Assembly (NCBI GenBank): GCA_910587485.1
Contig: CAJUKN010000007.1
Location: 57,405-121,404, forward strand
Direction: 5' to 3'
Length of the DNA stretch: 64,000 nt
Origin: an uncultured Lachnospira sp.
Lineage (GTDB): Bacteria; Bacillota; Clostridia; Lachnospirales; Lachnospiraceae
Shown here piece by piece: positions 53,007-63,002 of this stretch (position 1 is its first letter; the number at the start of each line of letters is the position of its first letter). Position numbers and translations under genes: made by a program. The notes beneath the pieces are model-generated. The model searched no databases and was not told the DNA's origin. It saw only the letters and a program-made list of their open reading frames with translations.

Positions 53007-54326
53007 ATGAAAATTTTAATTAAAGGCGGAAGGGTGCTTGACCCTGCCAGCAATACGGATGCAATAAAGGACATATTGATAGAAGATGATATTATTGCAA
53101 AGGTTGAAGAAAATATTACCGATGAGGTAGACAGTATTATTGAAGCAAACGATTATTATGTTATGCCAGGACTGATTGATTTGCATGTTCATTTTAGAGA
53201 ACCCGGCTTTGAACATAAGGAAACGATAAGAACAGGAGCTAGAGCAGCAGCAAGAGGAGGGTTTACAACAGTTTGTTGTATGCCAAACACAAAGCCTGTA
53301 ATTGACAGTGTTGAGATGGTTCAATATATTGTTAATAAGGCAAAGGAAGTAACCGACATTAATGTATTGCCGATTGCTGCGATAACGGCAGGACAGGACG
53401 GCGAGTATCTAACAGATTTTGAAAAGTTAAAAGAATGTGGTGCTGTTGCTGTGAGCGAAGATGGAAAGTCTGTTATGAACGCGCGAGTGGCAAGACAAGC
53501 TATGAGACTTGCCGCAGAAGTGGATATACCTGTATTTGCTCATTGTGAAGATAAGAACCTTGTGGCAAGAGGAGTGATGAATGCAGGAGAACACGCAAGA
53601 CAACTGGGGTTGTATGGCATTATGAATGCAGTGGAGGATGTTATTGTGGCAAGAGATATTATACTAGCAAAAAATACAGGTGCTAGGCTGCATTTATGTC
53701 ATTGTTCAACAAAAGACAGTGTTCGTATGATTGAGGATGCAAAGAAAGAAGGATTACAAGTTACAGGTGAAGTGACACCACATCATTTTACATTAACCGA
53801 AAAATCAGTGACATCAGACGATGCAAACTTTAAGATGAATCCACCGCTTCGCACACAAGATGATGTGGATGCTTTAAAAGATGGATTGAAACATGGCATT
53901 ATGGACTGCATTTCTACAGACCATGCACCACATCATAAGACGGAAAAAGAGCGACCTTTTGCGGAGGCGCCATTTGGTATAACAGGGCTTGAAACTTCTG
54001 TTGCAATTACCATAACCGAACTTGTAAATACAGGTATACTCACGCCATTACAGATGGCAGATAAAATGAGTTATTCGCCAGCCGCCATTATTAAGAGTGA
54101 CAGAGGTACCTTGCTTCCCGGACGAATTGCGGATATTACCATTATCAATCCAAATGATCAATATATGATAGACAGCAATGCTTTTGCATCACTGGGGAAA
54201 AATACACCATTTAATGGAAAGACTGTCAAGGGTAGAGTGGTCTATACCATTGTAGGAGGAAAGACTGTATATTCTTACAGACCAGGACGTGAGTCAATTG
54301 TTGATAAAGATGTGCTGAAATATTAG
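53007..54326 (+). CDS. pyrC: Dihydroorotase
   Basis: 439 residues. Amidohydrolase closing carbamoyl aspartate to dihydroorotate. Metal ligands in DLHVHFREPG, His in HLCHCSTKD, Asp in STDHAPHH. ATG 53007 follows GGAGGG; the ATG at 52989 overlaps it. Confidence 0.95.
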   Translation: MKILIKGGRVLDPASNTDAIKDILIEDDIIAKVEENITDEVDSIIEANDYYVMPGLIDLHVHFREPGFEHKETIRTGARAAARGGFTTVCCMPNTKPVIDSVEMVQYIVNKAKEVTDINVLPIAAITAGQDGEYLTDFEKLKECGAVAVSEDGKSVMNARVARQAMRLAAEVDIPVFAHCEDKNLVARGVMNAGEHARQLGLYGIMNAVEDVIVARDIILAKNTGARLHLCHCSTKDSVRMIEDAKKEGLQVTGEVTPHHFTLTEKSVTSDDANFKMNPPLRTQDDVDALKDGLKHGIMDCISTDHAPHHKTEKERPFAEAPFGITGLETSVAITITELVNTGILTPLQMADKMSYSPAAIIKSDRGTLLPGRIADITIINPNDQYMIDSNAFASLGKNTPFNGKTVKGRVVYTIVGGKTVYSYRPGRESIVDKDVLKY

Positions 54327-54409
54327 TGTACAATTGTTTGATGATGGTGAAAGAAATGGCTTATTTTATATGATATATATTAAAAAATATAATAAGAAAG
54401 GTATGCTCC

Positions 54410-55339
54410 ATGATTAATAAGTTAATTGATAGTATTAAAAAGAAAAATGCGCCTATTGTTGTAGGTTTAGACCCTATGATGAAATTTATTCCAGCGCATA
54501 TAAAGGATGCTGCATTGAAAGAATATGGCGAGACGTTAGAGGGGGCAGCAGAGGCAATATGGCAGTTTAACAAACAAATTATAGACCAGATATATGATAT
54601 TATTCCAGCAGTAAAGCCGCAGGTGGCAATGTATGAACAGTTTGGTGTTCCCGGACTTACAGCGTTTCAAAAGACAATTGATTACTGCCATGAAAAAGGA
54701 TTGATTGTGATAGGTGATGTTAAGCGAGGTGATATTGGGTCAACGTCAGAGGCATATGCGGTTGCCCATTTAGGTAAAGTTTTGGTAGGCAATACCTATA
54801 TAAGCGCATTTGATGAAGATTTTGCAACAGTTAATCCATATTTGGGAACAGATGGGATAAAACCATTTTTAGATGTATGTAAACAGGAGAAAAAAGGTAT
54901 TTTTATTCTTGTCAAAACATCCAATCCGTCCAGTGGAGAATTTCAAGACCAGCTTATAAATGGCAGACCATTGTATGAATTGGTTGGAAAGAAAGTTGAT
55001 GAATGGGCAAGCAGGTGTATGGGTGATAGCTATAGTTATGTGGGTGCAGTTGTTGGCGCAACATATCCAGAGATGGGAAAAGTATTAAGAAAAGTTATGC
55101 CAAAGTCTTTTATATTGGTTCCGGGTTATGGCGCACAAGGCGGAAAAGCTGAAGATTTGGCACCATACTTTAACGAGGATGGATTAGGTGCTATTGTAAA
55201 TAGTTCAAGAGGCATTATTGCTGCCTATGCAAAAGAAGAGTATGCTGCGTTTGGCGAGAAGAATTTTGCAGAGGCTTCAAGACAGGCTACAATGGATATG
55301 ATTGAGGATATTAATAAGGCGTTAGGTAAAAATAAATAG
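54410..55339 (+). CDS. pyrF: Orotidine-5'-phosphate decarboxylase (type 2)
   Basis: 309 residues. VVGLDPMMKF start and the catalytic DVKRGDIGSTSEAYA loop (Asp-Lys-Asp). The long form with VPGYGAQGG is the type 2 family. It makes UMP, the last step of the pathway. AAGAAAGG precedes the ATG. Confidence 0.95.
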   Translation: MINKLIDSIKKKNAPIVVGLDPMMKFIPAHIKDAALKEYGETLEGAAEAIWQFNKQIIDQIYDIIPAVKPQVAMYEQFGVPGLTAFQKTIDYCHEKGLIVIGDVKRGDIGSTSEAYAVAHLGKVLVGNTYISAFDEDFATVNPYLGTDGIKPFLDVCKQEKKGIFILVKTSNPSSGEFQDQLINGRPLYELVGKKVDEWASRCMGDSYSYVGAVVGATYPEMGKVLRKVMPKSFILVPGYGAQGGKAEDLAPYFNEDGLGAIVNSSRGIIAAYAKEEYAAFGEKNFAEASRQATMDMIEDINKALGKNK

Positions 55340-55422
55340 GCAAACTTTAATGAATTTATTGATAGGATGATATATTTAAAATAAAAAAATTAGAATAGTT
55401 TAATTAGGAAATGGGGTAAAAT

Positions 55423-56190
55423 ATGCCATATAGAGAAAATGCTGTAATAAAAAGTACATCATGTCTAGCAACAGGTGTGTATGAGATGTGGTTTCAGACA
55501 TCAGATATTGCTAAAGAAGCAAAGCCGGGACAATTTATCAGTGTGTATTCAGATGATGGGGTGCGTTTGCTGCCACGACCAATCAGTATATGTGAACTTC
55601 AGAAAGATTTGTTAAGGATTGTTTATCGTGTTGTGGGAGATGGCACAAAAGAATTTTCTAAAATGAAAGCAGGAGATAGACTTTCTATACAAGGACCACT
55701 TGGCAATGGATATGATGTAAAAGCACCTTATGCTGAAAAAAAAGCGATTCTTTTTGGTGGAGGAATTGGGATTCCACCTATGTTAGAATTGGCAAAACAA
55801 TTACATTGTGAAAAAAATATTGTCTTGGGTTATAAAGATGAGCTGTTTCTCAATAATGAATTTGAACCCTATGGAACGGTTACTATTGCAACAGAAGATG
55901 GCAGTGCAGGGGTAAAGGGAAATGTACTTGATGCGGTTGATAAATATTCTATACAAGCAGAAGTGATATACGCCTGTGGACCATTACCAATGTTAAGAGC
56001 AATCAAGGCATATGCACTAGAACATCATATTGATTGTTATCTTTCGCTTGAGGAAAAAATGGCTTGTGGAATAGGTGCATGTCTTGCCTGTGTCTGTGAT
56101 TCAACACAAATTGATGAACATTCCAAAGTGAAAAATAAACGTATTTGTAAAGAAGGACCTGTATTTAATGCAATGGAGGTTGAAATTTGA
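55423..56190 (+). CDS. pyrK: Dihydroorotate dehydrogenase electron-transfer subunit
   Basis: 255 residues. FAD-binding RPISI, NAD-binding GGGIGIPPM, and a C-terminal 2Fe-2S cluster in EEKMACGIGACLACVC plus a later Cys. It passes electrons from PyrD to NAD. Overlaps pyrD (TGATG). Confidence 0.95.
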   Translation: MPYRENAVIKSTSCLATGVYEMWFQTSDIAKEAKPGQFISVYSDDGVRLLPRPISICELQKDLLRIVYRVVGDGTKEFSKMKAGDRLSIQGPLGNGYDVKAPYAEKKAILFGGGIGIPPMLELAKQLHCEKNIVLGYKDELFLNNEFEPYGTVTIATEDGSAGVKGNVLDAVDKYSIQAEVIYACGPLPMLRAIKAYALEHHIDCYLSLEEKMACGIGACLACVCDSTQIDEHSKVKNKRICKEGPVFNAMEVEI

Positions 56191-57107
56191 TGGATAAGTT
56201 GATAAATATGAATGTAGAGATAGCAGGTGTACATTTTAAAAATCCTGTAACGGTTGCCTCTGGCACATTTGGTTCTGGTATGGAATATGCTGATTATATT
56301 GACTTAAATAGGTTGGGTGCCATCACAACAAAAGGTGTTGCAACAGTGGCTTGGGCAGGCAATAAAACACCAAGAATTGCAGAGACATATGGAGGCATGA
56401 TAAATGCAATCGGTTTACAAAATCCGGGCATTGATACATTGTTAACAAGGGATATACCATTTTTAAAACAATATGATACAAAAATTATTGTCAATGTTTG
56501 TGGAAGAAGTAAGGAAGATTATGTTGAGGCAGTAAAAAAGCTTTCAAAAGCTCCTGTTGATATGTTAGAGATTAATATTTCGTGTCCAAACGTGAAAGAA
56601 GGCGGCATTGCATTTGGACAGAATGCAGCAGTAGCACAAGATATTACGGCGGCTGTCAAAAAAGTATCAAAGCATCCTATCATAATGAAATTAAGTCCTA
56701 ATGTCACAGATATTACAGAGATGGCAAAGGCAGTGGAAGCAGGCGGAGCCGATGCCATATCGCTTATTAATACAATAACAGGTATGAAAATTGATATTCA
56801 TAAAAGGACATTTGCGGTTGCAAATAGGACAGGTGGACTATCTGGACCTGCTATTAAGCCCGTTGCAGTGCGTATGGTTTATCAGGTTGCAAATGCAGTA
56901 AAGGTGCCTATTATCGGAATGGGTGGTATTACCAATGCAGCGGATGCACTTGAGTTTATAATGGCAGGCGCAACGATGGTAGCTGTTGGAACAGCGAATT
57001 TTAATGACCCCTTGACCACCGTTAAGGTAATCGATGGAATTGAACAATTTATGAAAGAAAAAAATGTAAAAGATATCCATGAATTGATTGGGTGTGTGAA
57101 TAAATAA
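56190..57107 (+). CDS. pyrD: Dihydroorotate dehydrogenase, catalytic subunit (class 1B)
   Basis: 305 residues. FMN barrel: VASGTFGSGMEY, active-site Cys in EINISCPNVKEGG, GGLSGPAIKP and GMGGITNA. ATG 56190 overlaps the pyrK stop; the TTG one codon earlier is unlikely. Confidence 0.95.
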   Translation: MDKLINMNVEIAGVHFKNPVTVASGTFGSGMEYADYIDLNRLGAITTKGVATVAWAGNKTPRIAETYGGMINAIGLQNPGIDTLLTRDIPFLKQYDTKIIVNVCGRSKEDYVEAVKKLSKAPVDMLEINISCPNVKEGGIAFGQNAAVAQDITAAVKKVSKHPIIMKLSPNVTDITEMAKAVEAGGADAISLINTITGMKIDIHKRTFAVANRTGGLSGPAIKPVAVRMVYQVANAVKVPIIGMGGITNAADALEFIMAGATMVAVGTANFNDPLTTVKVIDGIEQFMKEKNVKDIHELIGCVNK

Positions 57108-57125
57108 TCAAAATGGAGGATTAAT

Positions 57126-58490
57126 ATGAAAAAACGAATTTCTTTGAAAATTATGATACCACAGTTATTTTTATTGATACTTACAGTTGTTGTCAATATC
57201 ACCACAACAACAAAGATGCAGCAAATTAGAACATTTCTTGAAGGTGTGATACAAAAACCAGATATTTCATCCAATATTGCATCTTCTGCAGCACAGATGA
57301 ATACCAGTATTTCCAAAAGTCTTTCAATTAATGGAATTATATCTTCTTTGCAGCTTTTAAATGTTGTTTTGGTTATTATTGTTACATATTTTTGTATTGT
57401 TCAGCCATTAAGAAAGTTAAAACAACAATTAGATAAGATAATTATAAATATTGAAAACAATGAGGGGAATTTGAATGAGCGTGTTTATATCAAAAAGACC
57501 GATGAGATTGGTCGATTGGCACAAGGTATCAATCTTTTTATGGATAAATTGCAAGTGATTATGAAACAGATAAAAGAACATTCAAGTTCCCTTGATAAAG
57601 CATCACAAAATATATTGGCAAAGGTAAATGATTCTACAAATGATACAGAGATTGTCACACAACAGACCGATGAGTTATACTCAAAAGTACATACAATTTC
57701 CAATTCTGTTGAAGATATTGTTAATGCAATGGAGTCTCTTAATGGAAACAGCAAATCAATACTCCAAGATGCAAACAATGGTAAGGCTTATGCTGTAGAG
57801 ATGAAAGAGCGAGCAAATGAAATTAAAGATATGGCAGAAGGGAGTAAGAGTGCATCTGTAGAGATAATAACGACGTTAAAAGCAGATTTACAGCAATCGG
57901 TTGAAAATAGTAAGAGTGTTAATGCAATTTTAACGCTTACCGATGAAATCTTATCCATAGCAAGTCAAACAAATCTGTTAGCACTCAATGCATCAATTGA
58001 AGCGGCAAGAGCAGGTGACTTAGGTAAGGGGTTTGCAGTAGTTGCCGATGAAATCAGGGAATTGGCGGATAATAGCCGAAATACTGCAAATAGGATTCAA
58101 GAGATAAGCAATGAAGTTACAACAGCAGTAGAAAACTTGGCAAGTACTTCAGATAAACTTTTGCAGTTTGTTATAACCAGTGTGTTAGCTGATTATGACC
58201 ATTTTGTAGAAGCTTCTGCACAGTATCTAAGCGATGCTGATATATTGGAGGATATGATGGGAACATTTATGAACACATCCAATTCTTTTGCACAGTCAAC
58301 AGATAGAATGAATAATAGAGTGTATGATATATCCGATGCAATCAATGAAGAAAACGAGAAGATAGAAAGGCTTGCTGTTACAATTGGAGAATTGTCATCA
58401 AATATGTCACAAATTCAAGAGTACACAGCAATTAATGAAGCAGTTTCAGTAGATTTGAAAAATGAAATACAAAAATTTAAGGAGATTTAA
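57126..58490 (+). CDS. Methyl-accepting chemotaxis protein inside the pyr operon
   Basis: 454 residues. One membrane segment at about 10-26, a very short external stretch (about 40 residues), a second segment about 75-95, HAMP, and a signalling domain with SQTNLLALNASIEAARAGD and GKGFAVVADEIREL. It lies 18 bp after pyrD and 3 bp before pyrE, so it must be cotranscribed with them. The tiny external region suggests sensing within the membrane or cytoplasm. Confidence 0.9.
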   Translation: MKKRISLKIMIPQLFLLILTVVVNITTTTKMQQIRTFLEGVIQKPDISSNIASSAAQMNTSISKSLSINGIISSLQLLNVVLVIIVTYFCIVQPLRKLKQQLDKIIINIENNEGNLNERVYIKKTDEIGRLAQGINLFMDKLQVIMKQIKEHSSSLDKASQNILAKVNDSTNDTEIVTQQTDELYSKVHTISNSVEDIVNAMESLNGNSKSILQDANNGKAYAVEMKERANEIKDMAEGSKSASVEIITTLKADLQQSVENSKSVNAILTLTDEILSIASQTNLLALNASIEAARAGDLGKGFAVVADEIRELADNSRNTANRIQEISNEVTTAVENLASTSDKLLQFVITSVLADYDHFVEASAQYLSDADILEDMMGTFMNTSNSFAQSTDRMNNRVYDISDAINEENEKIERLAVTIGELSSNMSQIQEYTAINEAVSVDLKNEIQKFKEI

Positions 58491-58493
58491 GGA

Positions 58494-59177
58494 ATGGAAC
58501 AGTATAAACAGGATTTTATTCAATTTATGGTGGATTGTGATGTATTACGATTTGGCGAGTTTACATTAAAAAGTGGAAGAAAATCTCCATTTTATATGAA
58601 TGCGGGATTGTATGTTACAGGAGGACAGCTAGAAAAGCTAGGGCAATTTTATGCAAAAGCAATACATGATAACTATGGTGATGATTTTGATGTACTTTTT
58701 GGACCAGCATATAAAGGAATACCTTTAAGTGTTGCAACAACGATGGCATATCATACATTATATGGCAAGCAGATACGATATTGCTCCAACAGAAAAGAGA
58801 TAAAAGACCATGGCGATGCAGGCATACTTCTTGGAGGTCCGATTAAAGAAAATGATAAAATCGTTATTATAGAAGATGTCACAACGTCTGGAAAATCAAT
58901 AGAGGAGACTTTTCCAATTATAAACGCGTATAAAAATGTGACAATTAAAGGCTTGATGGTGTCTTTAAATCGTATGGAGCGTGGAAAAGGTGACAAGAGT
59001 GCATTGTGTGAGATAAAAGAAAAGTATGGCTTTGATGCTAATGCAATCGTTACAATGGAAGAAGTTGTTGAGTATCTTTATAATAAAGAGTACAATGGAC
59101 GTATTGTGATAAATGATGAAATAAAAGCTGCATTAGATAAGTATTATAAAGAGTATGGTGTAAAAATAGCAGAGTAA
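58494..59177 (+). CDS. pyrE: Orotate phosphoribosyltransferase
   Basis: 227 residues. PRPP-binding motif VIIEDVTTSGKSIEET and FGPAYKGIPL. It makes OMP from orotate and PRPP. Last biosynthetic gene of the operon; pyrB, carAB and pyrR are not in the window. Confidence 0.95.
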   Translation: MEQYKQDFIQFMVDCDVLRFGEFTLKSGRKSPFYMNAGLYVTGGQLEKLGQFYAKAIHDNYGDDFDVLFGPAYKGIPLSVATTMAYHTLYGKQIRYCSNRKEIKDHGDAGILLGGPIKENDKIVIIEDVTTSGKSIEETFPIINAYKNVTIKGLMVSLNRMERGKGDKSALCEIKEKYGFDANAIVTMEEVVEYLYNKEYNGRIVINDEIKAALDKYYKEYGVKIAE

Positions 59178-59197
59178 AGAATGGAGGATTGTTTGTT

Positions 59198-59350
59198 ATG
59201 GAAGAAAAATTGTATAAAAAAATGAAGCGTATAGGAGCATCGGATTTAATATTTGGTATAATAACGATGGTGTTTGGCATAGGAGTAGGTATTATGATGA
59301 TTGTCAATGGTGCAAAGTTATTGACCCATAAGTCCGAAAATTTATTTTAA
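59198..59350 (+). CDS. Small single-helix membrane protein
   Basis: 50 residues with GGAGGA upstream of ATG 59198. Basic N terminus (EEKLYKKMKRIG) and one hydrophobic segment, LIFGIITMVFGIGVGIMMIV. Sits 20 bp after pyrE. No known family. Confidence 0.6.
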   Translation: MEEKLYKKMKRIGASDLIFGIITMVFGIGVGIMMIVNGAKLLTHKSENLF

Positions 59351-59415
59351 CCATATTGTGAATGTCTGCTTGCTTAAAAATATGATTGATTGTTGAAAGG
59401 TATGAAAGAATTAAT

Positions 59416-59874
59416 TTGAAGAATAATAAAATTAAATCCGTTATAAAATGGGTAGCTTTTTTAACATATATAATGATACTTATATATTTTGTATTTTTTG
59501 CGGAACTGTTTGGCAGAACACATTTAGCTACAGAATATCGCTATAATCTTGTGCCTTTTAAAGAGATTAAAAGATTTATTATGTATTATGATACTTTGGG
59601 AACAATGGCAGTCTTTTTAAATTTGGCTGGAAATGTGTTGGCATTTATGCCATTAGGCTTTTTTCTGCCATCAGTATCTGGACATAAAATGGGATTTTGG
59701 AGTATATTATGTACGTCTTGTGCATTAAGCGTAGCAATAGAGTTAGTCCAGCTTATAACGAAAGTGGGTTCATGTGATGTGGATGATGTTATATTAAATA
59801 CATTAGGAGGAGTTTTAGGATATCTGGTATACAAATTATATGAGTTTTTTATAAAAAGTAAGAATGAGGTTTGA
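59416..59874 (+). CDS. VanZ-like membrane protein
   Basis: 152 residues from TTG 59416 (GAAAG 7 bp upstream; the frame is open to TTG 59386). About four membrane segments with the VanZ-family motifs NLVPFKEI, FLNLAGNVLAFMPLGF and CDVDDVILNTLGG. VanZ-like proteins are widespread; a teicoplanin-resistance role is not implied. Overlap-adjacent to the next gene. Confidence 0.8.
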   Translation: MKNNKIKSVIKWVAFLTYIMILIYFVFFAELFGRTHLATEYRYNLVPFKEIKRFIMYYDTLGTMAVFLNLAGNVLAFMPLGFFLPSVSGHKMGFWSILCTSCALSVAIELVQLITKVGSCDVDDVILNTLGGVLGYLVYKLYEFFIKSKNEV

Positions 59875-59876
59875 AC

Positions 59877-60197
59877 ATGAAATTGTTTAACAGATACAAA
59901 TTTTCAGATAAAAGTCAGACATTGGGAGGAGTTATATCCACATTGATGGGTATAGCTTCTCTTTGTTGTCTGGTTTATGGTGTATATATGTCTTTTACCA
60001 AAGGAGGAGCAGCAGGCTTGGAGGTTGGAGGATTTGGACTGCTTGCACTAATGTTAGCTGTAATTGGTACAGTGATGGGACTGCTTAGTTTTAAAGAAGA
60101 CAATAAATTTTATACACTCTCAAAGATTGGTTCCTTGCTGTGTGGGATTCTTACAATATTTATGATTTCTGTATTAATTATGGGATTAGGATTCTAA
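59877..60197 (+). CDS. Three-helix membrane protein, unknown function
   Basis: 106 residues, starting 2 bp after the VanZ-like stop, with GAGGT upstream. Hydrophobic segments at about 18-38, 50-70 and 82-104. Similar small proteins are common in Lachnospiraceae; no function known. Confidence 0.6.
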   Translation: MKLFNRYKFSDKSQTLGGVISTLMGIASLCCLVYGVYMSFTKGGAAGLEVGGFGLLALMLAVIGTVMGLLSFKEDNKFYTLSKIGSLLCGILTIFMISVLIMGLGF

Positions 60198-60237
60198 CTA
60201 TCATTGAGATTAAAATTTGGAAAGGCGTGGTTTGGTG

Positions 60238-62313
60238 ATGTTTGAAGATAATTTAAAAGAACGATATGAATTGGCTGTTGACCGAATAAAAACAATAAAA
60301 ATAGAATGTGAAAGTGCAGAGTGTCCATTATGTCCGGATGCTGCTTGCTATTTTAAAAGTGTTTCTTCTTTTCTTGAGCGTTGTATTGAATGGTCTCAAT
60401 GGATTAAAGAAGATGGGCATAAAAAGGATAGTCTTGAAAAATTGCAGATTGTTAATTATCAAATGTATGAAGATATACTTGTATGTAATTATGATAAAAG
60501 TTATGCCAATCCTGCCTATGCAGTAAGTATTTTTGGCATGGAAATGGGACAGCTTTTATCGTTTCTTTATATGGAATTAAGAAGTATTCTTGTGATGATT
60601 TTTGAGAACAGAGTCGGAGAGATTACATCACTATTTGAGTTATTTATTGAAATATATTGTTGTTTTTTAGACGAAAATCCGTCCTATCAAGAATTAAAGG
60701 ATATTATATATTGGTATGTCAGTGATTACAGCGATGAATATATAGAGTATCGAGTGCGAGAGCAAATAGACCCATCGTTTCATTTTGCCACCAATATTAT
60801 AATGAATGAAGACTTGTCTGATGTGCGTTATCTTTATCAGTTTGGAGAATATATTACAGACAATGAAATCAAGACAGCACAGTATCTAAATAGCTTATCA
60901 GAAGAAAAAATACAAGCGATGGCATATACATTTACAGAGGGATACAGAAAAGGGTTTGAGTTAGGAAATAAAGATATAACGAAGAAAAAAACGGTTAATA
61001 TTCGATATTGTTTGGGGTTTGAAAGACTTGTCCGAGAAGAAATAAAGCAATTTAAGCAAATGGGACTAGATACAACCATCTATAGGGCAGCAGTGAATAC
61101 AATTAATAAACGTATGCACATTAAAGTGGGGTATTATGCTGCCAGTCCAAACAGACAGATGGAGTACGACCATCGTTTTGACAGTGCTTTATATATGGAC
61201 AGTGCTTTTGTTGAGCGAAAACTTGGCGCATTAAAATTAGCGTATGAAAAATATGCCAATTTAGCAGGCGTATTTGGTGGACCTGCTGTGATGGAGGTAT
61301 TTGGTGAAACGCCTTTTGAACCGATAGACAAACCAGAAAATATGCAGTTTAGTGAAAAGCAGCAAAAACTTTCTGTAAGATATGATAATGAATCCTCAAG
61401 TATTGTCAATCAATATATTAAAGGTGAGGAGAGAAGTTTTACAATTATTGCCTATCCTATACCAGAAATTGGTGAAAAATTTGAGCAAATATTTGATGAA
61501 GTGGTCAAGATTAACACACTAGATTATGAAGTATACAAAAAAATTCAGCAGCATATTATCGATGCCCTAGATGGTTCAGACTATGTAGAAATCAAAGGCT
61601 GTGGCAAGAATATTACCGATATGAAAGTGTGTCTGATGAATATTCAAAATCCAGAGAAAGAAACGATTTTTGAAAATTGTGTTGCTGATGTCAATATTCC
61701 GTTAGGGGAAGTTTTTACTTCACCAGTGCTTGAGGGTACACAGGGTGTTCTTCATGTCAGTAAAGTATATTTGAACGATTTATTATTTAAAGAATTAAAA
61801 GTATATTTTAAAAATGGAATGATAACCGATTATACCTGTGAAAATTTTGAAGAAGAAGAAAAAAATAAAGCATTTTTTAAAGAAAATGTATTATATAATC
61901 ATACATCATTACCGCTTGGAGAGTTTGCAATCGGCACCAATACAACTGCGTATGTGATGGCGAATCAGTATGATATTGTCAGTAAACTGCCAATATTAAT
62001 TGTTGAAAAGATGGGACCACATTTTGCAGTGGGGGATACATGCTATTCAAGAGCAGAAGATGTAACCGTGTATAATCCTGATGGAAAAGAAATTATATCA
62101 AGGGATAATGAAATTTCTATATTAAGAAAAACACAGCCTGATAAGGCTTATTTTAATTGTCATACAGATATTACCATACCATATGATGAGATTGGTCGAA
62201 TATCTGCTGTAAAGAACAATGGACAAAAGATTGATATTATTAAAGATGGACGATTTGTGCTTGAAGGCTGTGGAGAGTTAAATATTCCATTTAATGATTC
62301 CGTTAAACATTAA
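60238..62313 (+). CDS. M29-family aminopeptidase with long N-terminal extension
   Basis: 691 residues, nearly 300 longer than typical AmpS/AmpT. The C-terminal part carries the M29 metal ligands: Glu in NIPLGEVFTSP, Glu in PLGEFAIGTNT, His in MGPHFAVGDTCYS, and His/Asp in NCHTDITI. The N-terminal 250 residues are helical with a Cys cluster CESAECPLCPDAAC that may bind metal. Likely a cytoplasmic metallo-aminopeptidase. ATG 60238 chosen; upstream TTG is less likely. Confidence 0.82.
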   Translation: MFEDNLKERYELAVDRIKTIKIECESAECPLCPDAACYFKSVSSFLERCIEWSQWIKEDGHKKDSLEKLQIVNYQMYEDILVCNYDKSYANPAYAVSIFGMEMGQLLSFLYMELRSILVMIFENRVGEITSLFELFIEIYCCFLDENPSYQELKDIIYWYVSDYSDEYIEYRVREQIDPSFHFATNIIMNEDLSDVRYLYQFGEYITDNEIKTAQYLNSLSEEKIQAMAYTFTEGYRKGFELGNKDITKKKTVNIRYCLGFERLVREEIKQFKQMGLDTTIYRAAVNTINKRMHIKVGYYAASPNRQMEYDHRFDSALYMDSAFVERKLGALKLAYEKYANLAGVFGGPAVMEVFGETPFEPIDKPENMQFSEKQQKLSVRYDNESSSIVNQYIKGEERSFTIIAYPIPEIGEKFEQIFDEVVKINTLDYEVYKKIQQHIIDALDGSDYVEIKGCGKNITDMKVCLMNIQNPEKETIFENCVADVNIPLGEVFTSPVLEGTQGVLHVSKVYLNDLLFKELKVYFKNGMITDYTCENFEEEEKNKAFFKENVLYNHTSLPLGEFAIGTNTTAYVMANQYDIVSKLPILIVEKMGPHFAVGDTCYSRAEDVTVYNPDGKEIISRDNEISILRKTQPDKAYFNCHTDITIPYDEIGRISAVKNNGQKIDIIKDGRFVLEGCGELNIPFNDSVKH

Positions 62314-62411
62314 ATAATTTATAATGTTATGGGATAGGGTTATTTTACCATTATGTAATGAAACAGATAAAATTTGGATGGTAAAATAAATACACAAGGA
62401 GAACATGTAAA

Positions 62412-62890
62412 ATGGATATAGAAAAATTATATGAAGGCTTGCAGCGGTTGTTGGATAAAGGTGTAATTGGAAATGCGTATGGCGGTTGTGGATATGGCTT
62501 TGACGAGTCCGATATTAATGTATTGGATGACTTTTTTGAGTACATTATAGAGAAATATGAACATTCTATGCCACTTTGGCAGAAGCATTTATCCAAGTTT
62601 ATAGTTGGCAGTTTCAAACGCTGCATGAGTGTGCAGAAACCTATTATGAGAATCTTTATGGTGATTCAGACTATAAAACAATTAAAAGAGTTGCAGGTTA
62701 TCTATGGGAGCATGGGTATGATACGATAGCACAGCCTTATGAGGCGGCAGCAGTAGATTGTAAGCGTTACCAATATCCAGAAGAAAAGGCTCATCTTCTT
62801 CCAGATGATTGGATTAGCAATAATGATGAAATCATTTGGAATTTTTATGTTGACATATTGATAAAATATAAAAATATATTAATAAAGTAA
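62412..62890 (+). pseudogene. Hypothetical gene with an apparent frameshift
   Basis: From ATG 62412 (AAGGAG upstream) the frame reads about 53 residues (GNAYGGCGYGFDESDINVLDD...EKYEHS); the protein-like sequence then continues in another frame (ATLAEAFIQVYSWQFQTL...) to the TAA at 62888-62890. One missing base near 62565-62575 explains this. The intact product would be about 159 residues. Sequencing error or recent inactivation; family not recognised. Confidence 0.55.
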
Positions 62891-62929
62891 AAAATATTTT
62901 AACAAAAGACTATTAATAGAACAAATCAT

Positions 62930-62958
62930 TTGACGATTATGGAAAAACAAAGTAAAAT
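62930..62958 (+). promoter_or_regulatory. purE promoter
   Basis: TTGACG at 62930-62935, 17 bp, TAAAAT at 62953-62958. The short leader holds no purine riboswitch. Confidence 0.6.
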
Positions 62959-63002
62959 AGGTCTGTGTAATTTAGAGTAAAGTGTTACAGAATGGAGGAA
63001 AT

